Both the position numbers and the translations under genes were made by a program. A stretch of 64,000 bases of DNA from Trematomus loennbergii (Eukaryota; Chordata; Actinopteri; Perciformes; Nototheniidae): assembly GCA_012861695.1 (NCBI GenBank), contig JAAOOA010000055.1:1971712-2035711 (forward strand). The letters are read 5' to 3'. This document shows positions 12,555 through 27,507 of this stretch, piece by piece (positions within the stretch are counted from its first letter, which is position 1; the number at the start of each line of letters is the position of its first letter). The notes beneath the pieces were generated by a model. The model made no database searches and had not been told where the DNA came from. It worked only from the letters and a program-made list of their open reading frames with translations.

Positions 12555-15500
12555 TGAATACTTTACTTAATATCATTCAGGTTCTCATAATGTGCAGGGG
12601 CGTATCTGGGATGTTTTAAATGGGGGGTGTGTGTTTCTTTCGTGGTGCATTGTGGGTGTTTTGCCATGTCATATCTATGCAGCCATTGCATTTCAAGTTT
12701 ATTTATGATTTTTGCTTAAATCGAGCAGCACTGGTGGCCTGTGACTGACCTTTTATACACACATATTTAAGTGGAAATAGAGTAAAGACAAGAGGCAAAT
12801 GTACGAGCCCTGAAGTGGCCCAAAGTGCCAGCCTGCATGCTTAATTCATGCACGGATGATTTGTACGGTTAATTTTTCGGCAGCCTGCAGCAAGTCCAGC
12901 CATTGCCCTTATCTCATGGAGCTAATTTAATACACACCATTACTACCGAGCTGCCGTGTTACTCACTCCGAGCTGCGTGAGATTTCTCCATCTCCATATT
13001 AATCCACATCTAAAACAAAGAAACCCCCTGGATGAAAAAATGAAATAGAGTGCCTTTTGGATTCGTGCTGCGCGGTAAAACATAAAATACCATTCCGGTA
13101 ACAATAGTCATATTTTAGCTTTGGGCCTTTTTTGTTTTTCCCCCCTTTAATTCACCCCCCCCTCCAGCTTCATGCCAGTGGTGGAGTATTCGTGAAATGG
13201 GGCTCATCATGAACTGTTGCTCACAAGCCCGGGAAGACGAATAGACATAATTAAAAAGCCCATAAAGGCGAGAGCAGGGCTTTTATTACAGTAATATGTG
13301 AAGGCCTTGGTTTAATGGGGTGTTTGTTCCCGTGTGCAGGGCTGACGGCTGCGCTACTTTACTGCTGGAGCCACGCTGACCCCCTCCCATCTCCAACACA
13401 CCAGAGGCTAATAAAAAGCCATACCTAACGATGCACCAGCAGTAGGCATGACAGCGAAAAGCATGCGCATAATCGAAACACACCCACACAGCGCTCCCTT
13501 AAAACGAGTCATTCAGGATGTGGACGGGGTTTTATTAGGATTTTGGGAAAGAATACAGAACAACAAAGAGATGATAACTCTTTTCCATTAGAGTCCAACA
13601 CTCTGATGGTTCTTCTCACTGGTGAACACGTTTAATGGGTTAAAACTGCATTCATCGATTACTTAAATCACCTGAGGGCAGCCGAACAAGCTATAAAGAC
13701 TACATATATAAAAAATAATTTCGCTCATTGTCCCCTTCTCCCAGAGCTCTTCACTACGTCTCATGGTCTCCATCAGCACATGGAAAAAGCATCTAAGAAG
13801 TGCTAGTTGACCCACAGTTCACCTTTTTTTTGTCAGGGTACTATTTCTTAAGGCTGAAAATGAGCATAATATGTCCACTTTAATCACAATGTTGTATTTT
13901 GACGGGGCAAAGCTTATCTCCCTTACATGCCGACTTTGGTGTGACAAATGTGTGTTATCTTTCCATGCAAAACTTGCCTGCAGCTCTGAGAGGAGTCAAC
14001 AGAGTGTAAAAGGTGTTAATGTCTTGTTATGACCGCAGAGAATCATCACCATCATCATCATCACAGCCCACCCACAGATGTCTAACGGTTATGGCGGCAT
14101 GGGCCCATGCTGAAAAGCAAAATGGCAGAGTCCTGAATCAGCCATTTTACCCCGGCAGGATGTGTGACCCTGAGGGCACACGCACACTTTTACACTCATG
14201 CACACACACACACACACGCCATCAAAAGTAATGGTGTGTGTCCAGTGGCAGGCAGGGAGAGTCCTCTCATGTCTGGCAGCCATAACGATATTATTGCTGT
14301 AGATGGAGCGTGCTGAGGAATACTGTTCCACGCCATTGGTATTCTGCAGACGTCCACGTACCGCACAGCGCTGGTGATGACAGCAGACGGTGTTAACACC
14401 AGACTTCTTAGTTGATGATTTTGACAAGCCACAACATGCAGATCTCTCCACGAGACAGGGAAACTGCATCTGGAGAGCCGGTTTATCTGCCTATTCTTTT
14501 CACAAAAGATGGCTACCATTATCAAAGAGATGCTGCTGTGTTATTACTCTAAACCTTTGAAAATTAAGACAAATAACTCTATAATTTACTAGATAGTAAC
14601 TGGCTTTAATTATTCACTCCTCCTTTGAATTTAAATACATATCAAAGGCTGTTTAATACCAGCCATGAGTGCTCATTGTGATGTTTTACTCCTCTGATAA
14701 TATTACATCTGGGTCTAGGGAACACACGTGCACACATACGTGCATGCGACCTCTGTCCAGGCCCATAATTAACCCTCTTAATTAAGAGGGAAAAAAGTTG
14801 CTACGAAGGAAATGGATTTAATTAGCTCGGTCTTAGCACAGGCACATGTGCACGTCGTATAAACGCGCACACACAAAACAATTAAGCCTCTTTTATCCCG
14901 GCTAATGGCTTCAGTGACTCAGAGCCTTTCTCATTAAGACTATCAATAATATGCTGATTACATGCATCCACCGCTCTCCTTTATCGGGGCACAATGGGAC
15001 GAGTGTGTGTCCCTGAGGTTCCAGGGGGGGGGGGGGTCTGTCTGCGCGCCTTATCTGCTAAAATAGACGTTTGAATTGTTTGGCAGCAGAAGCTAAAAGA
15101 GGCTTCGCCGTGTCTTTATTTTCTGACTTTTATCTTATCGAGGAGGGCACGCGTGTCTTTCACAGGGGGAAGTGCCTGTGAAGTTGCTGAGGGCTTCATG
15201 GGGGCCACATAATAGACTGAAGAGTTAGTGAGTACTGTAGTCGTACATCTGCTGGCTTTTTATCAAATAAGTTCCTGCCTGTTGAACTTCTGATCCGTCG
15301 TCTGTATACATTTGTAATCACCTTCAGCACATATATTCCACTCCTTTTTCCTCTTTCCCTTTCCCCCCCCCTGTCATGTTTTAAACAGAGATAGTTCAGA
15401 GAGACAGACAGGCTTCTGTCACACAGGCAGGAAGACAATAGATCTGTGCTTTGACCTTCAGTCTCTTCCTGTTGTAACAGACTCGGGGTCCCCCAGAGGA

Positions 15501-17878
15501 GAACAGAGGAAAGCGGGGTGGCTTGACCTGCAGTGCCGCACCTTAACCCCCCCCCACCACATCCCTGATGGGGGCTGCCATGCTCCCTCTGATCTCCACT
15601 GTTTTCCAGTCTATGCTATTGTGCGATTTGTTTTTCATGTAAGTTCTAAGGGTCCCATGTGGCCCCCTATAGAGCCGACAGTCAAGGCTTTGTTCGGTTC
15701 CCAGCATCCTTTTTAAATTCTCAAATACAAGAGTTTTCCAAATCATAACAGATTGTAGATAACGTGCATGCTGTATCATCATGTTGGAAGGGTTGACCAA
15801 TAATGCATTTTTATCATTTAGAAAGTTTATGCAGTTATAAAGCGCATTAAAACGTACATTTGTATTAGGCTCAATGTCCACGTAGCTTTTTCTTGAGCTT
15901 CAGCAGTATTTCTATCTTGAGTTACGATTCAATTATTTTCTCAGTGTTTCTTCTACACTCCAGTATTACACTACTGCCCACCAAATAGTCGCTTGACAAC
16001 CAATATCGACTGACGGTCTTTTTTACAAACTTCTTCAACAAGACAAAGAGACGTTATTCAACTGTTACAAGTGGAGTGACCTTTATCAGTAAAATTGCCG
16101 GACGCCTCCTTCATTATTGTGATACTAATTGAAGACTTATCCTCAGCCGTTCGTGCGGCCTGCCTGCAGATCTCATGCCAACCATCTACCTCTGGACGAC
16201 CTCTAAGAGTAACAAAACAGAGAAAGCTCAGGAAGAATTAATTCATCACTTTTTCCCTAAAGTTGCAGTTCCCTTTTATCTAAGTTATGTTGTTCCAAAA
16301 CAGCATTCCTCTTAACCGTATGTAGACGTTCCCTGTGAGCCAAAGGCAACAGCTCCCAAAATGAAAACAAAGTGTTTCTCGGAGGCCTGTGTTCCCATGG
16401 CTCCTCATCAGCTGTGCCAACAGCACACCGCAGAACCTCGGCCCGGCGTACGGGAAATAAATCACCATCTGCACCAGGGAAGTTAACACGGATGTGATTT
16501 ACTGCAGAACAGATGTATTTTCTTACTGAAATAACATGAGATCCATCCCATAGTGAACCCTACACCTTCCTTTTAACCACCAGGAGGATAACCACAACAA
16601 AAGGCCTCCTTCCGTTTATTCCCGCTTCAGATGTGTTTTTTTTTTTTACACAATGGATGAAAATATTTCTATCTTTGGGTGTTTTTCATGTCCTTTAATG
16701 GGAATGTGCTGATGTTTGATCCTAGCTCTCAGGTAGAGGCCGCCGACAATAAAGGGATAAGAAGACCTCTCATTCATGGTTTCTAATATACACATGTTTG
16801 TCCTACATACCACGACCTTTAATCCTGATTGGCACGCTGAAAGGGGATGAACACACGGCACACACACACACTCCTTTATCATTCAAAGTGCATCAACCTG
16901 AATAAATAAATCCCCCCCTTATCTCGCAAAGCAAAACTGGATAAGCGCTCCCACCAGGTCTGCATGGAGGAAGCTGTCAGCACCTCTATTTTGGTTTGCT
17001 TGAGCCTCAGACAGAGAGAGAATCCTGTTTTTCTCTCAAATCCATCCTCCTGGTTTTCAATCCCCGGAGAGCCGTTTCCCTCCATGTGCGTGAGACCTAT
17101 ATGCTCCCGCCACACAGTCCATACATGATCCCTCTTTCCTGCTTATCTTTCGGAGCAGGGCCTATATCTCTCAGCAGCCGATAAATCCGCAGAAAATGCA
17201 GGTTAGGAGGAAAGAAAACTGGATTTTTTCCCCTTTAAACCTGTTTGCTAGATATATTTGCCATTACTCGTTTCCACACTATTGCCTTGCTATATCACAC
17301 CCATGTATCTGTTTTGACACCTGTAGCTGCTCTGAACACGGGGTACTGGTTTTATCTCTGGCCCGGTATCAAGAATTCGATGTTTCATATATAAATACAG
17401 TAACAGGATTATGATTATTATTATAAATAATGAAAATAATACATTTATGCAGCCCATGCCACATTTCTAATGTCTATACCTTTGTTGGTTAATGACTGCT
17501 ATTCAACTGACATGATTTCTAGACCAATTTGTCAGAAATAATCACTGTTAGTCTTTGATGGTGCGCCTCAGAAAGTCTCTAATCTACAGGTTTTTCTATT
17601 TATCAAAAGAACAAAAGAAACCAGAAAAGCTCATAAAAAGGGAGGCAGAACAGTGTGTTTCTAGCAGAGCAACATTGCCACCTGCAGCCAGCAGAAGTCA
17701 TCAAAGGGACAGACACATGGAGATCAAGTCTTTTAATGGTTGCAGAGATTTCTGAAACCTTGCTCAGAATGAATTTGCTCTCACAAGCAGTAGTAGAAAG
17801 ACTTTGTACAAAGTATTTTGATATTTAAGTGCTGCTACTTCTACTTCTAAAATATCTTTATTTATTCTACCACTTTGT
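12555..17878. other. Intergenic region with no supported gene
   Basis: No exon chain is visible. The sequence includes several long, non-repetitive, AT-leaning stretches (about 12820-13060, 14700-15000, 16130-16500) whose composition resembles vertebrate conserved noncoding elements, but conservation cannot be tested here. A perfect 18-bp palindrome sits at 14773-14790. At 13846-13881 there is a fragment in reverse orientation that resembles a repeat also seen in the ZP gene intron near 9730-9780. A G run at about 15025 and a CA run at about 14200 are simple repeats. Confidence 0.55.
14773..14790. repeat. Perfect 18-bp palindrome
   Basis: CCCTCTTAATTAAGAGGG reads identically on both strands. 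It contains TTAATTAA, a pair of homeodomain-type TAAT cores in inverted orientation. It could be a paired homeodomain site or chance. Confidence 0.6.
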
Positions 17879-18160
17879 TTAACCCTCCTATTGTCTTCGT
17901 TCCCCCCCCCCTTACTTTGGTGTTCGCGGTCAAATTTGACCGGTCCTGTTTTAACTGCTATTACATTAACACAAAAACCATGAATCACCAAATTTCATTT
18001 AACACCCTTTCAAATTGTAATATTGTATCACTACTGGTATACATGACAAACTGCAGTAAACATAGAAAGAATAGACACTGAACATGTATTGCGTGTGCCA
18101 GGTGTGATCCATGTGGGGGGATGGGCACATAAGAGCGGGAAATGTGTCAAATTGTTCTGT

Positions 18161-18552
<392 letters not shown>

Positions 18553-18786
18553 TTTTCTGATCCGGATGGTTACTAATTCCTTTTCTTTATGGCGGTCAGT
18601 TTTGACCGGGAACACCATGGGTGTTATAAAGTTGACTAAATCATCCAAAATTCAATGAAAGTGGTGATCAGCAATTGTATATTTGTCTACTGTGAAGGAT
18701 ATCATAAAGCCTTAATGCAATCGAATGTAAAACAAAAAATGTTATGATTGATGAAAGATTTGACACGAAGACAACAGGAGGGTTAA

Positions 18787-19859
18787 ATAAGATAAATTAT
18801 AATAGCATCTAGAAGCTCAAATGGAAAATCATCTTTGCTTAAATGCAAACAGAAAATAAATATCTATTCTTTAATGTTTATTCTTTTGAAAGATATTTAT
18901 TTTCCCCAGCATATTTTAACCTCCATGATACAAAGAAAGGCCTCATGCAAGAAGTATGTTCAAATAAATTATCTTTTTTTCCCACTGTCACTGTCTATCA
19001 ACATCTAATGCATTTTAGATATCAAGAAATAAAAACCCATCACAATTGTTTACCACATAAATGTGTCAGTTAATAGGATTTTCTTCAATGATACTGAGGG
19101 ATAGGAGTGTTTCTCTTTACTTTGCTGCACTCCTGTGGCAGTCAGTGGTAGGACACATTGTTATATGGTTGGAGTAATGACACCAGGAACACCCAGGAAG
19201 TGTACTAACAATATATACATTTGGTCAAATTAGCTATGATGACAGCCACTAGAGGCAAAATGATGCATCTTGAGGAAAGTGCTTTGACATATAATTAGAA
19301 CCACATGATTATTATTTGTTCCTAAACTTTGGCAGTAAGTTTGATACTAGCATTTGATGAAGAAAATAATATGGCAGGTATCTTATAGCGTGTTGAAGAC
19401 CTCATAAACTGAATACAAGAAGATAGAATAGAAAATAGTCAATACAAAGACCTATTATATTGCCAAAGGTTGAAATGCAGCTTATTTTTCTCAATCTTAA
19501 AGAGGATCCAAGCCTTGGAAAATAAATGATTATTCTTGTGTGTCATACAATTGCACTGGCCCATTTCACACAGCCTATTTCCACACATAGGGCAGCTGAT
19601 ATTCTAACACATAATCACTCTAGTATACTATGCATAGTTACTATACATTTCACCAAACAAAATAGCAGAGAGAGATCGAATATTAATACTTTCCATAGTT
19701 ATTTGAATAGCCTGGTAATGCAAACATGTACATTTCCTTTAATAAATTGCCTTAAAAGATTCTCAGAGGTCTAATAATATTTAAAATGTATAATATACCC
19801 ATTTCCTGACAACGTTTATCGTCGGAACCTTAGTTCGTGCATGTCGTTGACGAACATCA
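18787..19859. other. Intergenic DNA between the piggyBac-type element and rpl31
   Basis: AT-rich sequence without recognisable exons, repeats or RNA genes. I see nothing to annotate until the rpl31 promoter. Confidence 0.5.
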
Positions 19860-19941
19860 TATAAAACGGACCGGTTTCCTTTACCCACAATCCTCTGCTT
19901 CAAGTCCGTCCTTCCGACTTCCGCCTCATCTACGAGCTGCG
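19860..19941 (+). promoter_or_regulatory. rpl31: rpl31 core promoter and noncoding exon 1
   Basis: TATAAAA at 19860-19866 is followed about 30 bp later by a pyrimidine-rich start (CCTCTGCTTC from about 19892), as expected of a 5'TOP ribosomal-protein mRNA, which is translated under mTOR control. The noncoding first exon runs to 19941, ending at a strong donor GTGAGT. The exact start site is inferred from TATA spacing and TOP composition. Confidence 0.7.
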
Positions 19942-20684
19942 GTGAGTAATTTTAACGCAGATTATAATTCTACAATCTATGACCATCCTGCTATATTAAA
20001 GACATGATCGGCCGTGAATGTCTTCTCAATATGTATATTAATGTTTGGCTGTGCGTTGTATGTGGTTTTGGATGTAGTCTAACGCATTTAAATAGCTTTT
20101 ATTAACGTCCATCGGTACGGCATTGATTCCGCCAGAGTGGCTTCATTTTCCCGGATCAAAGTGTCCATTTTCTTTGAGTCAGAAAACGTGTTAATATCAT
20201 ATTCTAGTGTGATTTAAATCCCTGGTAATAGTTTATGATTCTATATTTACTTACGTGCTTTGTTTCTTACCATTATTGTCTTGCGGTTGGTAACAACACT
20301 GGAGCAAGCTAACCTTATGCTAACGCTAAGTTATCTTTTAACTGCAGGTGCCACGTTTAAGTCTGTAAAACGCTTGACAAAAGGAAAACTAATTGGGCTG
20401 ATTATTTAAATGTTTGTGGATTCAACCTCTGTTTTTATGCATAAGCAGTAATGAAGTTATGACAACTGTAGCTACTGTGCATCTGACAGTAAAGCCTATG
20501 AATCTAATGAATGTATTTTAAATACTATGTGCATGCCTTTTTTATATAGTAGTGTGTTTTCTATTTTTCGTCTATCTATACTGCTTTAACAATGTAAATG
20601 TCCCTTATGTTGGACGGGTAAAGTAACTCTGATTCTGAAAGCCTTTGAGTGATTGAATCTAACTTTATGTATCTTGTTTTCTAG

Positions 20685-22020
<1,336 letters not shown>

Positions 22021-22033
22021 ACTCTGCGAGTCG

Positions 22034-22043
22034 AATAAATAAA
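22034..22043 (+). terminator. rpl31: rpl31 polyadenylation signals
   Basis: Two overlapping AATAAA hexamers (22034-22039 and 22038-22043) lie 14 bases after the TAA stop, giving the very short 3'UTR typical of ribosomal-protein mRNAs. Confidence 0.9.
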
Positions 22044-22799
22044 ATCAAAGAACCTCTCTTGTGTCGTGTCTTTCATTTCTATTTTTGCACTAAATTGAAT
22101 TATATTTGGGGAATTATTGGATTAAGCTGTATACAAATTGTGTACAGAGATGCTGTCTTTAACCCTGACTAATTGCTTATTTATGAAAATGATAACATGC
22201 CCTATTTCATTTGAGCAGAACATTGCTTCTTGCTTTTCATTGTGAAAATAATAATTCAGGCCTTGTCCCTTTCTAGAATATAGGAGTAATTAAAATTAGG
22301 TTAAGTTTTAACAGGGATAACATAAGAATTGATAGTATGGTATTGTTGGCATAATGGGGCTTTTTTTTTTACACATTTTGATGGTGTTAAACTGCTCTGC
22401 TCGTAATACTTTTTTCTTAGTCAAACCATGCATTAGTAAGTATGATGTATTCAGTATTCAGTATCCTGATCCTCTCTGCATGAAGAAGCTTTATTGGTTG
22501 ACTTTAGATGCCATCTACCTTATTCAAAGTAATTCCATAACCAATTACACATAAAAACCATATATACAGTATGATAAAAACGTAGGAAATGTAATAAACT
22601 GCTGAAGGGGGTGTTGCATGTCAGCAGTAAACATGCATTGCTGCATCTAGTGTATTTTATTTTGTAGGCAATGCCCATATCAAATCTTGTCTTCAGTATC
22701 CTGTCCCGCTGTAGCAGATGTATTGATAGACTTTAGATGGCTTAATTATACACTGGATATTTATTTAAATGCCGGGGAAAGAAATGAAGATTGTAGTGA
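22044..22799. other. Intergenic gap between rpl31 and chst10
   Basis: About 750 bp of AT-rich sequence without a recognisable gene. It should contain the chst10 promoter at its right end; I see no clear TATA box. Confidence 0.5.
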
Positions 22800-22954
22800 A
22801 CATGCACTGCCGCCATGTTGCCACCAGAGGACGCTGCTTGCTTGTTAGCACTCGGATGTTGTGAAGAACAGACGCAGAAAGCTACAGCTATGGCTCCATC
22901 AACACATCCTGCAGAGTGTGTGCAGCCGTGAAGTTGTTGTAACTCAATAAGAAG
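22800..22954 (+). other. chst10: chst10 noncoding exon 1 (5'UTR) with a small uORF
   Basis: A GC-richer stretch ends at a good donor, AAG|GTAAGA, at 22954. It would splice to the acceptor at 23800. It contains a short upstream open frame at 22890-22931 (ATG to TGA, 13 residues). The 5' boundary is unknown; 22800 is a guess based on composition. Confidence 0.5.
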
Positions 22955-23847
22955 GTAAGACACAAAGCTGCCCTACTGCTCTGTGTGTTATTTTAACATT
23001 GAACTAACCTCAGTGGGAAATAGCGGGGTAAATCAAGTTGTCTGGGAGGGACAGGTGTGGCTAACTGGTTGGCTAACTAACTGACCAGCTAGATAATGTA
23101 TTTATAGCTAACTATAAAATACTATACAATTTGAATAGCTAATAAAAATGACTTCTTATGAATTGTCACTGTTAGTCTAGCTTATATGGTTCGTTTACAT
23201 CAAATGTTAGTATTAAACAGTCTTGCGAACATGTATCACAGCTAACAGCTAGCATGTGTAGTACAGTCTTCAGCTAGCTGTCTGTCATCCATTGAGATTT
23301 GCATTTTATTCTAAAAACAAATGAATTAAAATGACATTGTGCAATTAGTATTTTTTAAATAATGCTTATTTTTGTAATGCTTTGTTGAAATCTGTTTGAG
23401 AGGTTAAGCAAGGAACATTTCATCTGTTAGAATCAGAAACAAGTAGGTATACACATGCGAGGAATTTTCCTTGGTGTGCATATATATACACAGTTAAAGA
23501 AGATACATTGCAAGAAAAGGACCAAGAAAAGGAAACTATTATAGCATTAAAATATAGCTTTTTGCATGAAATATAGATATACCTGTAAAAGTAAAATATG
23601 TGCAGTATTGATATGACAAGTGGTAAGCCGTGCAGATATAAGAGGAAGATTTGTGGACAATGTGCACAATTCTGAGGGTTGTGCAGGACTGCCAGAACAT
23701 ATAATAATTGTGCAATGCGAATGTCCTGAACTGGATCTTTCTTATACTCAAGCATGCCATCATTCAGATTAAATAAAACAGATGTGCTGTCTGTGTGCAG
23801 GGAGGCCAGCACTGTGTTTCCATGGCCGGCGGCTGATGGGGGGAGCG

Positions 23848-25532
23848 ATGCGGCACCACTGGCTGCTCCTCGGGGCCTGCGGCTGGGTGCTGCTCATCCT
23901 GATGTTTGTCAGCAAGTTCATCACCTTCAGAGCTGTGGATGGTAAGCTGCTGGGTCTAACGCTGACTTATTAGTGTTAGCTAAAGGGCTAAATGTGATCA
24001 GCCCACTCTATTGTGTATTGTCAGACTATGGAGAGAGGGTTGGTGGTCAGAGCTGGACCGTGCCAGGCACCAAGATGATAAGACCAGTTCCTGTTTCCAG
24101 TCTACAGAAAACAGCTCCAAAGCCATCTGATCAGGTGACTATTAACTTTACTCCATCACGACCCCATTAAAACAACGCCATTCACTTCTCTGCAACACCA
24201 TCATATTAAAAGGCAATCCGTGACATTACTGTTGTGTCTCAGTCCTCAGCGGTGCCCCCAGTGACAGGTTGGCAGTCGGAGGTTGAGAGGCGGAGCGAGC
24301 TGCTCTCCTCTGTGTGTAAGAACAGCAGCCTCAGGAATCTGACTCACGTCTCCATCAGCAAATTCGTCCTGGACCGCATCTTTGTCTGCGACAAGCGGAA
24401 GATCCTGTTCTGCCAGACGCCTAAAGTGGGCAACACACAGTGGAAGAAGGTCCTCATTGTGCTCAATGGTAAGTACAGGTTAGTAATGTAATAACAATGT
24501 CTAGCAGTCTTTCACATGATGACTTATGTTATGAATATTGACAGGAGCATTCCCCACCGTGGAGGAGATCCCAGAAAACCTTGTCCATGACCATGAGAAG
24601 AACGGCCTGCCACGCCTATCATCACTCAAGCCACAGGAAATTACTCACAGGTTTGTTAAGACTTAATGTTAATAATGTAGCAGCCACCAGGGTGGGCCAA
24701 CGCTTACTTGCTGAGTTCATTCTTATATATGATCCTTTAGGAATGCTTTACAAACTTGCCAAAAAAAAAAAGATTGCTTGCTAGTAAAATATTGACCATC
24801 ACTAGCCTTTTGGCTGGAAGATAAAAATGCAAGTCTTGCACCTTGCATCCACAAACAAATGCACAACATCGTGCAAAAAGACCAGCAAGTGTATATGTAA
24901 GTGTTTGTTCTGGGACAGTCCAAATAAATAATAATATCATTTTTACAGCGTTTTCTCATAAACCTGTATTTGCCTCAACAGATTAAGTACTTACTTCAAG
25001 TTTTTCATCGTGAGAGACCCCTTTGAGCGGCTGATCTCTGCGTTCAAAGACAAGTTTGTGAAGAACCCACGCTTCGAGCCTTGGTACAAGCATGACATCG
25101 CCCCGGCCATCATCCGTAAGTACCGCAAGAGCCACCGTGACAACGAGCTCTCCGCCTCCGGCCTGCACTTTGAGGACTTTGTCCGTTACCTGGGCGACGC
25201 AGACGGCCGCCACCGCATGGACCGTCAGTTTGGTGAGCACATTATTCACTGGGTGACTTACGCAGAGTTGTGCGCGCCGTGCGAAATACACTACAACGTG
25301 GTGGGCCACCATGAGACTGGAGCAAGACGCCCCTCACATCCTCAAAGCAGCGGGCATCGACCAGCTGGTGTCCTACCCCGCCATCCCTCCAGGCATCACA
25401 CGCTACAACAGGACCAAGGTGGAGCGCTACTTCTCAGGCATCAGTCAGCGCGACATCAGGCGTCTGTACGCACGTTACCAGGGAGACTTCGGCCTGTTTG
25501 GTTACCCGGGCCCTGACTTTCTACTGAACTGA
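23848..25532 (+). CDS. chst10: Carbohydrate sulfotransferase 10 (HNK-1 sulfotransferase)
   Basis: Golgi type II membrane enzyme that transfers sulfate from PAPS to the 3-OH of terminal glucuronic acid, forming the HNK-1 epitope on neural glycoproteins and glycolipids. Coding exons: 23848-23941, 24025-24134, 24243-24468, 24545-24650, 24982-25532. Exon 2 encodes a short cytoplasmic tail and signal anchor (MRHHWLLLGACGWVLLILM). The 5'-phosphosulfate loop QTPKVGNTQWKKV is in exon 4 and the 3'-phosphate loop FFIVRDPFERLISAF in exon 6. The C-terminus GYPGPDFLLN matches the family. An in-frame ATG at 23836 would add four residues. About 362 residues when the frame is kept; human has 356. The last exon changes frame at 25311-25316, after VVGHHET, consistent with loss of two bases (CT). 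Read literally the protein ends with 64 unrelated residues at 25516. Confidence 0.95.
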
Positions 25533-26501
25533 AATGATTAACACTGACTCAAAGACATGTTTGCATATATCCTCCCAACATCTTTGGTTTACTGAGACAG
25601 AGGTGTATTGTAGTGGATTATGTGCCACTGGCAGACCTCAAAGGCTGGTAGATGGCACACTGTAATGTTTTTATTTTAGGAATGACTGACAGGTTTTGGC
25701 TGTATTTGCAATGACCGGCAAAGGAAGCTGCAGGATTTATCGTTTTGTGCAGGAGGTAAGAAGTAGATACAAAGAACATACACAGGTACAGAACACATGT
25801 TATCTTATATTTAATACTCATGAATGATTTGTCCTCATATGTCAAAGAGAGGTACTCTAATGCTGGGGATACAGGCCCGTTACCCTGTAATGTAGCTACT
25901 ATATACTGCATTGTTTGGATCACCAGTTACAATGGTGTGCGTTTGACATGCGGTGTCTTTTCTGTACTTCTTGCTGGACATAGGAGACGGTCTATTTCAG
26001 GGACGCTAGCATGTTTGGAAAAGGGAGTAAACTGCAGAAATACAATGGGAAGTTATTAGACATCTTTCATTTATGTTTTTAGAAGTTACGAATTGCCATT
26101 AACTTTATTTTTGTAACCATTGTTTTTTGCTTTATGCAAGGCCTATTATTGCCTTGTGATTCAGTTGATCAGTCATAGGAAGACCTTGGTCCCGCCCTTA
26201 TCCATACTGTAGCCATCGTTCTGCCTTTACTGAAACTGACAAAAGTTACGACATGCTTCTGACTCCATTTACTCAGCTGTTTACTGCACTGGATTTAAAA
26301 GGATCAGTTTTCTATCAGAATTGTACCGTGTAAATGTTCTTAACATGACTTGCAACTCAACATTTGTATTACATGTTGCTATTTATAATATTATTAACCT
26401 GACACCAACAGTGTCTAAATTGTAAGACAGCGCTGTCTCCCTGCATCCACCTGGTGACTTTTTGGACAGGCGGTCATAATACAAGGACAGCACTAGTTAG
26501 T

Positions 26502-26507
26502 AATAAA
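26502..26507 (+). terminator. chst10: chst10 polyadenylation signal
   Basis: AATAAA lies about 970 bp after the stop, followed by an A-rich stretch from 26517. The implied 3'UTR is 25533 to about 26520. Confidence 0.65.
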
Positions 26508-26909
26508 GGTTGTATTTAAAAAAAAAATCAGTTCCTTGTTTTTTTTGTTGAGAAAATACATGATTTGTGTGTGTGCTTCCTTAAACCTGTACTGTATGTT
26601 GCTTCAGTAGTATAAAACATCCACAAGATGGCAGTAAACTATTATAATTTGTAGTTATTAGTTAGAAAGCAACCAACTCTGTTGAACCCTTGAACCAAAT
26701 GTCAACACACGCACGCTGTTGATAGACAAAACAATGACTTCAGAGCCATGTGTCAGCAACAAACACTTCCAGGCAGTGCGGGCGGAACAGAATTACATTA
26801 TCAGTGTCATCTGCACAAGCTTACCTTACCACAGATGGATTTAAGTTGATTTACTCCTCTTAAGCGTTAGTTAAGTGTCAGTGAGTGCCATACGTTAAGG
26901 CTTTGTGAT

Positions 26910-26947
26910 TGTGTGTGCGTGTGTGTGTGTGTGTGTTGTGTGTGTGT

Positions 26948-27023
<76 letters not shown>
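26910..27023. repeat. GT microsatellite
   Basis: About 55 GT units with a few interruptions in the first third. The Cys-Val open frame over it is an artefact. Confidence 0.95.
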
Positions 27024-27026
<3 letters not shown>

Positions 27027-27507
27027 CCCCGTGGCAGGTTACCTCTCATCCCGTCAGACTGGTTTTCCCAGCCCTGTCGTTTGATTGTTTAGTTGAATGT
27101 GTTTGTGTAACCAAAAGCTTAGCGCTGTCTGTTTGAAAATGTCATTGTGTATATAATGATAAATAAGTGGATTTCTGCAGCTGAACATTATTCCTCTCTG
27201 AAGTTACACAACCCTTTCAGCAGAATTTAACTTATCAATGAGGTGACTGCTGTTTTTAAGAGGTAGCACCTTTGGGTGGCCTTTAGGAATTCAACATCCT
27301 ACACATTAACCCCCCATGATGGGGAGCTGAAGCAGGCAGAGTGCCTTTTTGGGCTCAAAGTTCCTGTAATTAATGAGGTTATTATCAGAAACACCCCACT
27401 AACAAACTGTCAATTAGGAAACATGATGTGATACAATACTAGTAATTGCTCATACAATAAGTCACTATTATGGAAAAGGTATTAGAGTCTAATACTTGCA
27501 CATTGGC

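Noticed and set aside
23420..23812. 130-residue open frame on the - strand
   Set aside because: AT-rich antisense of chst10 intron 1, hydrophobic by composition only.
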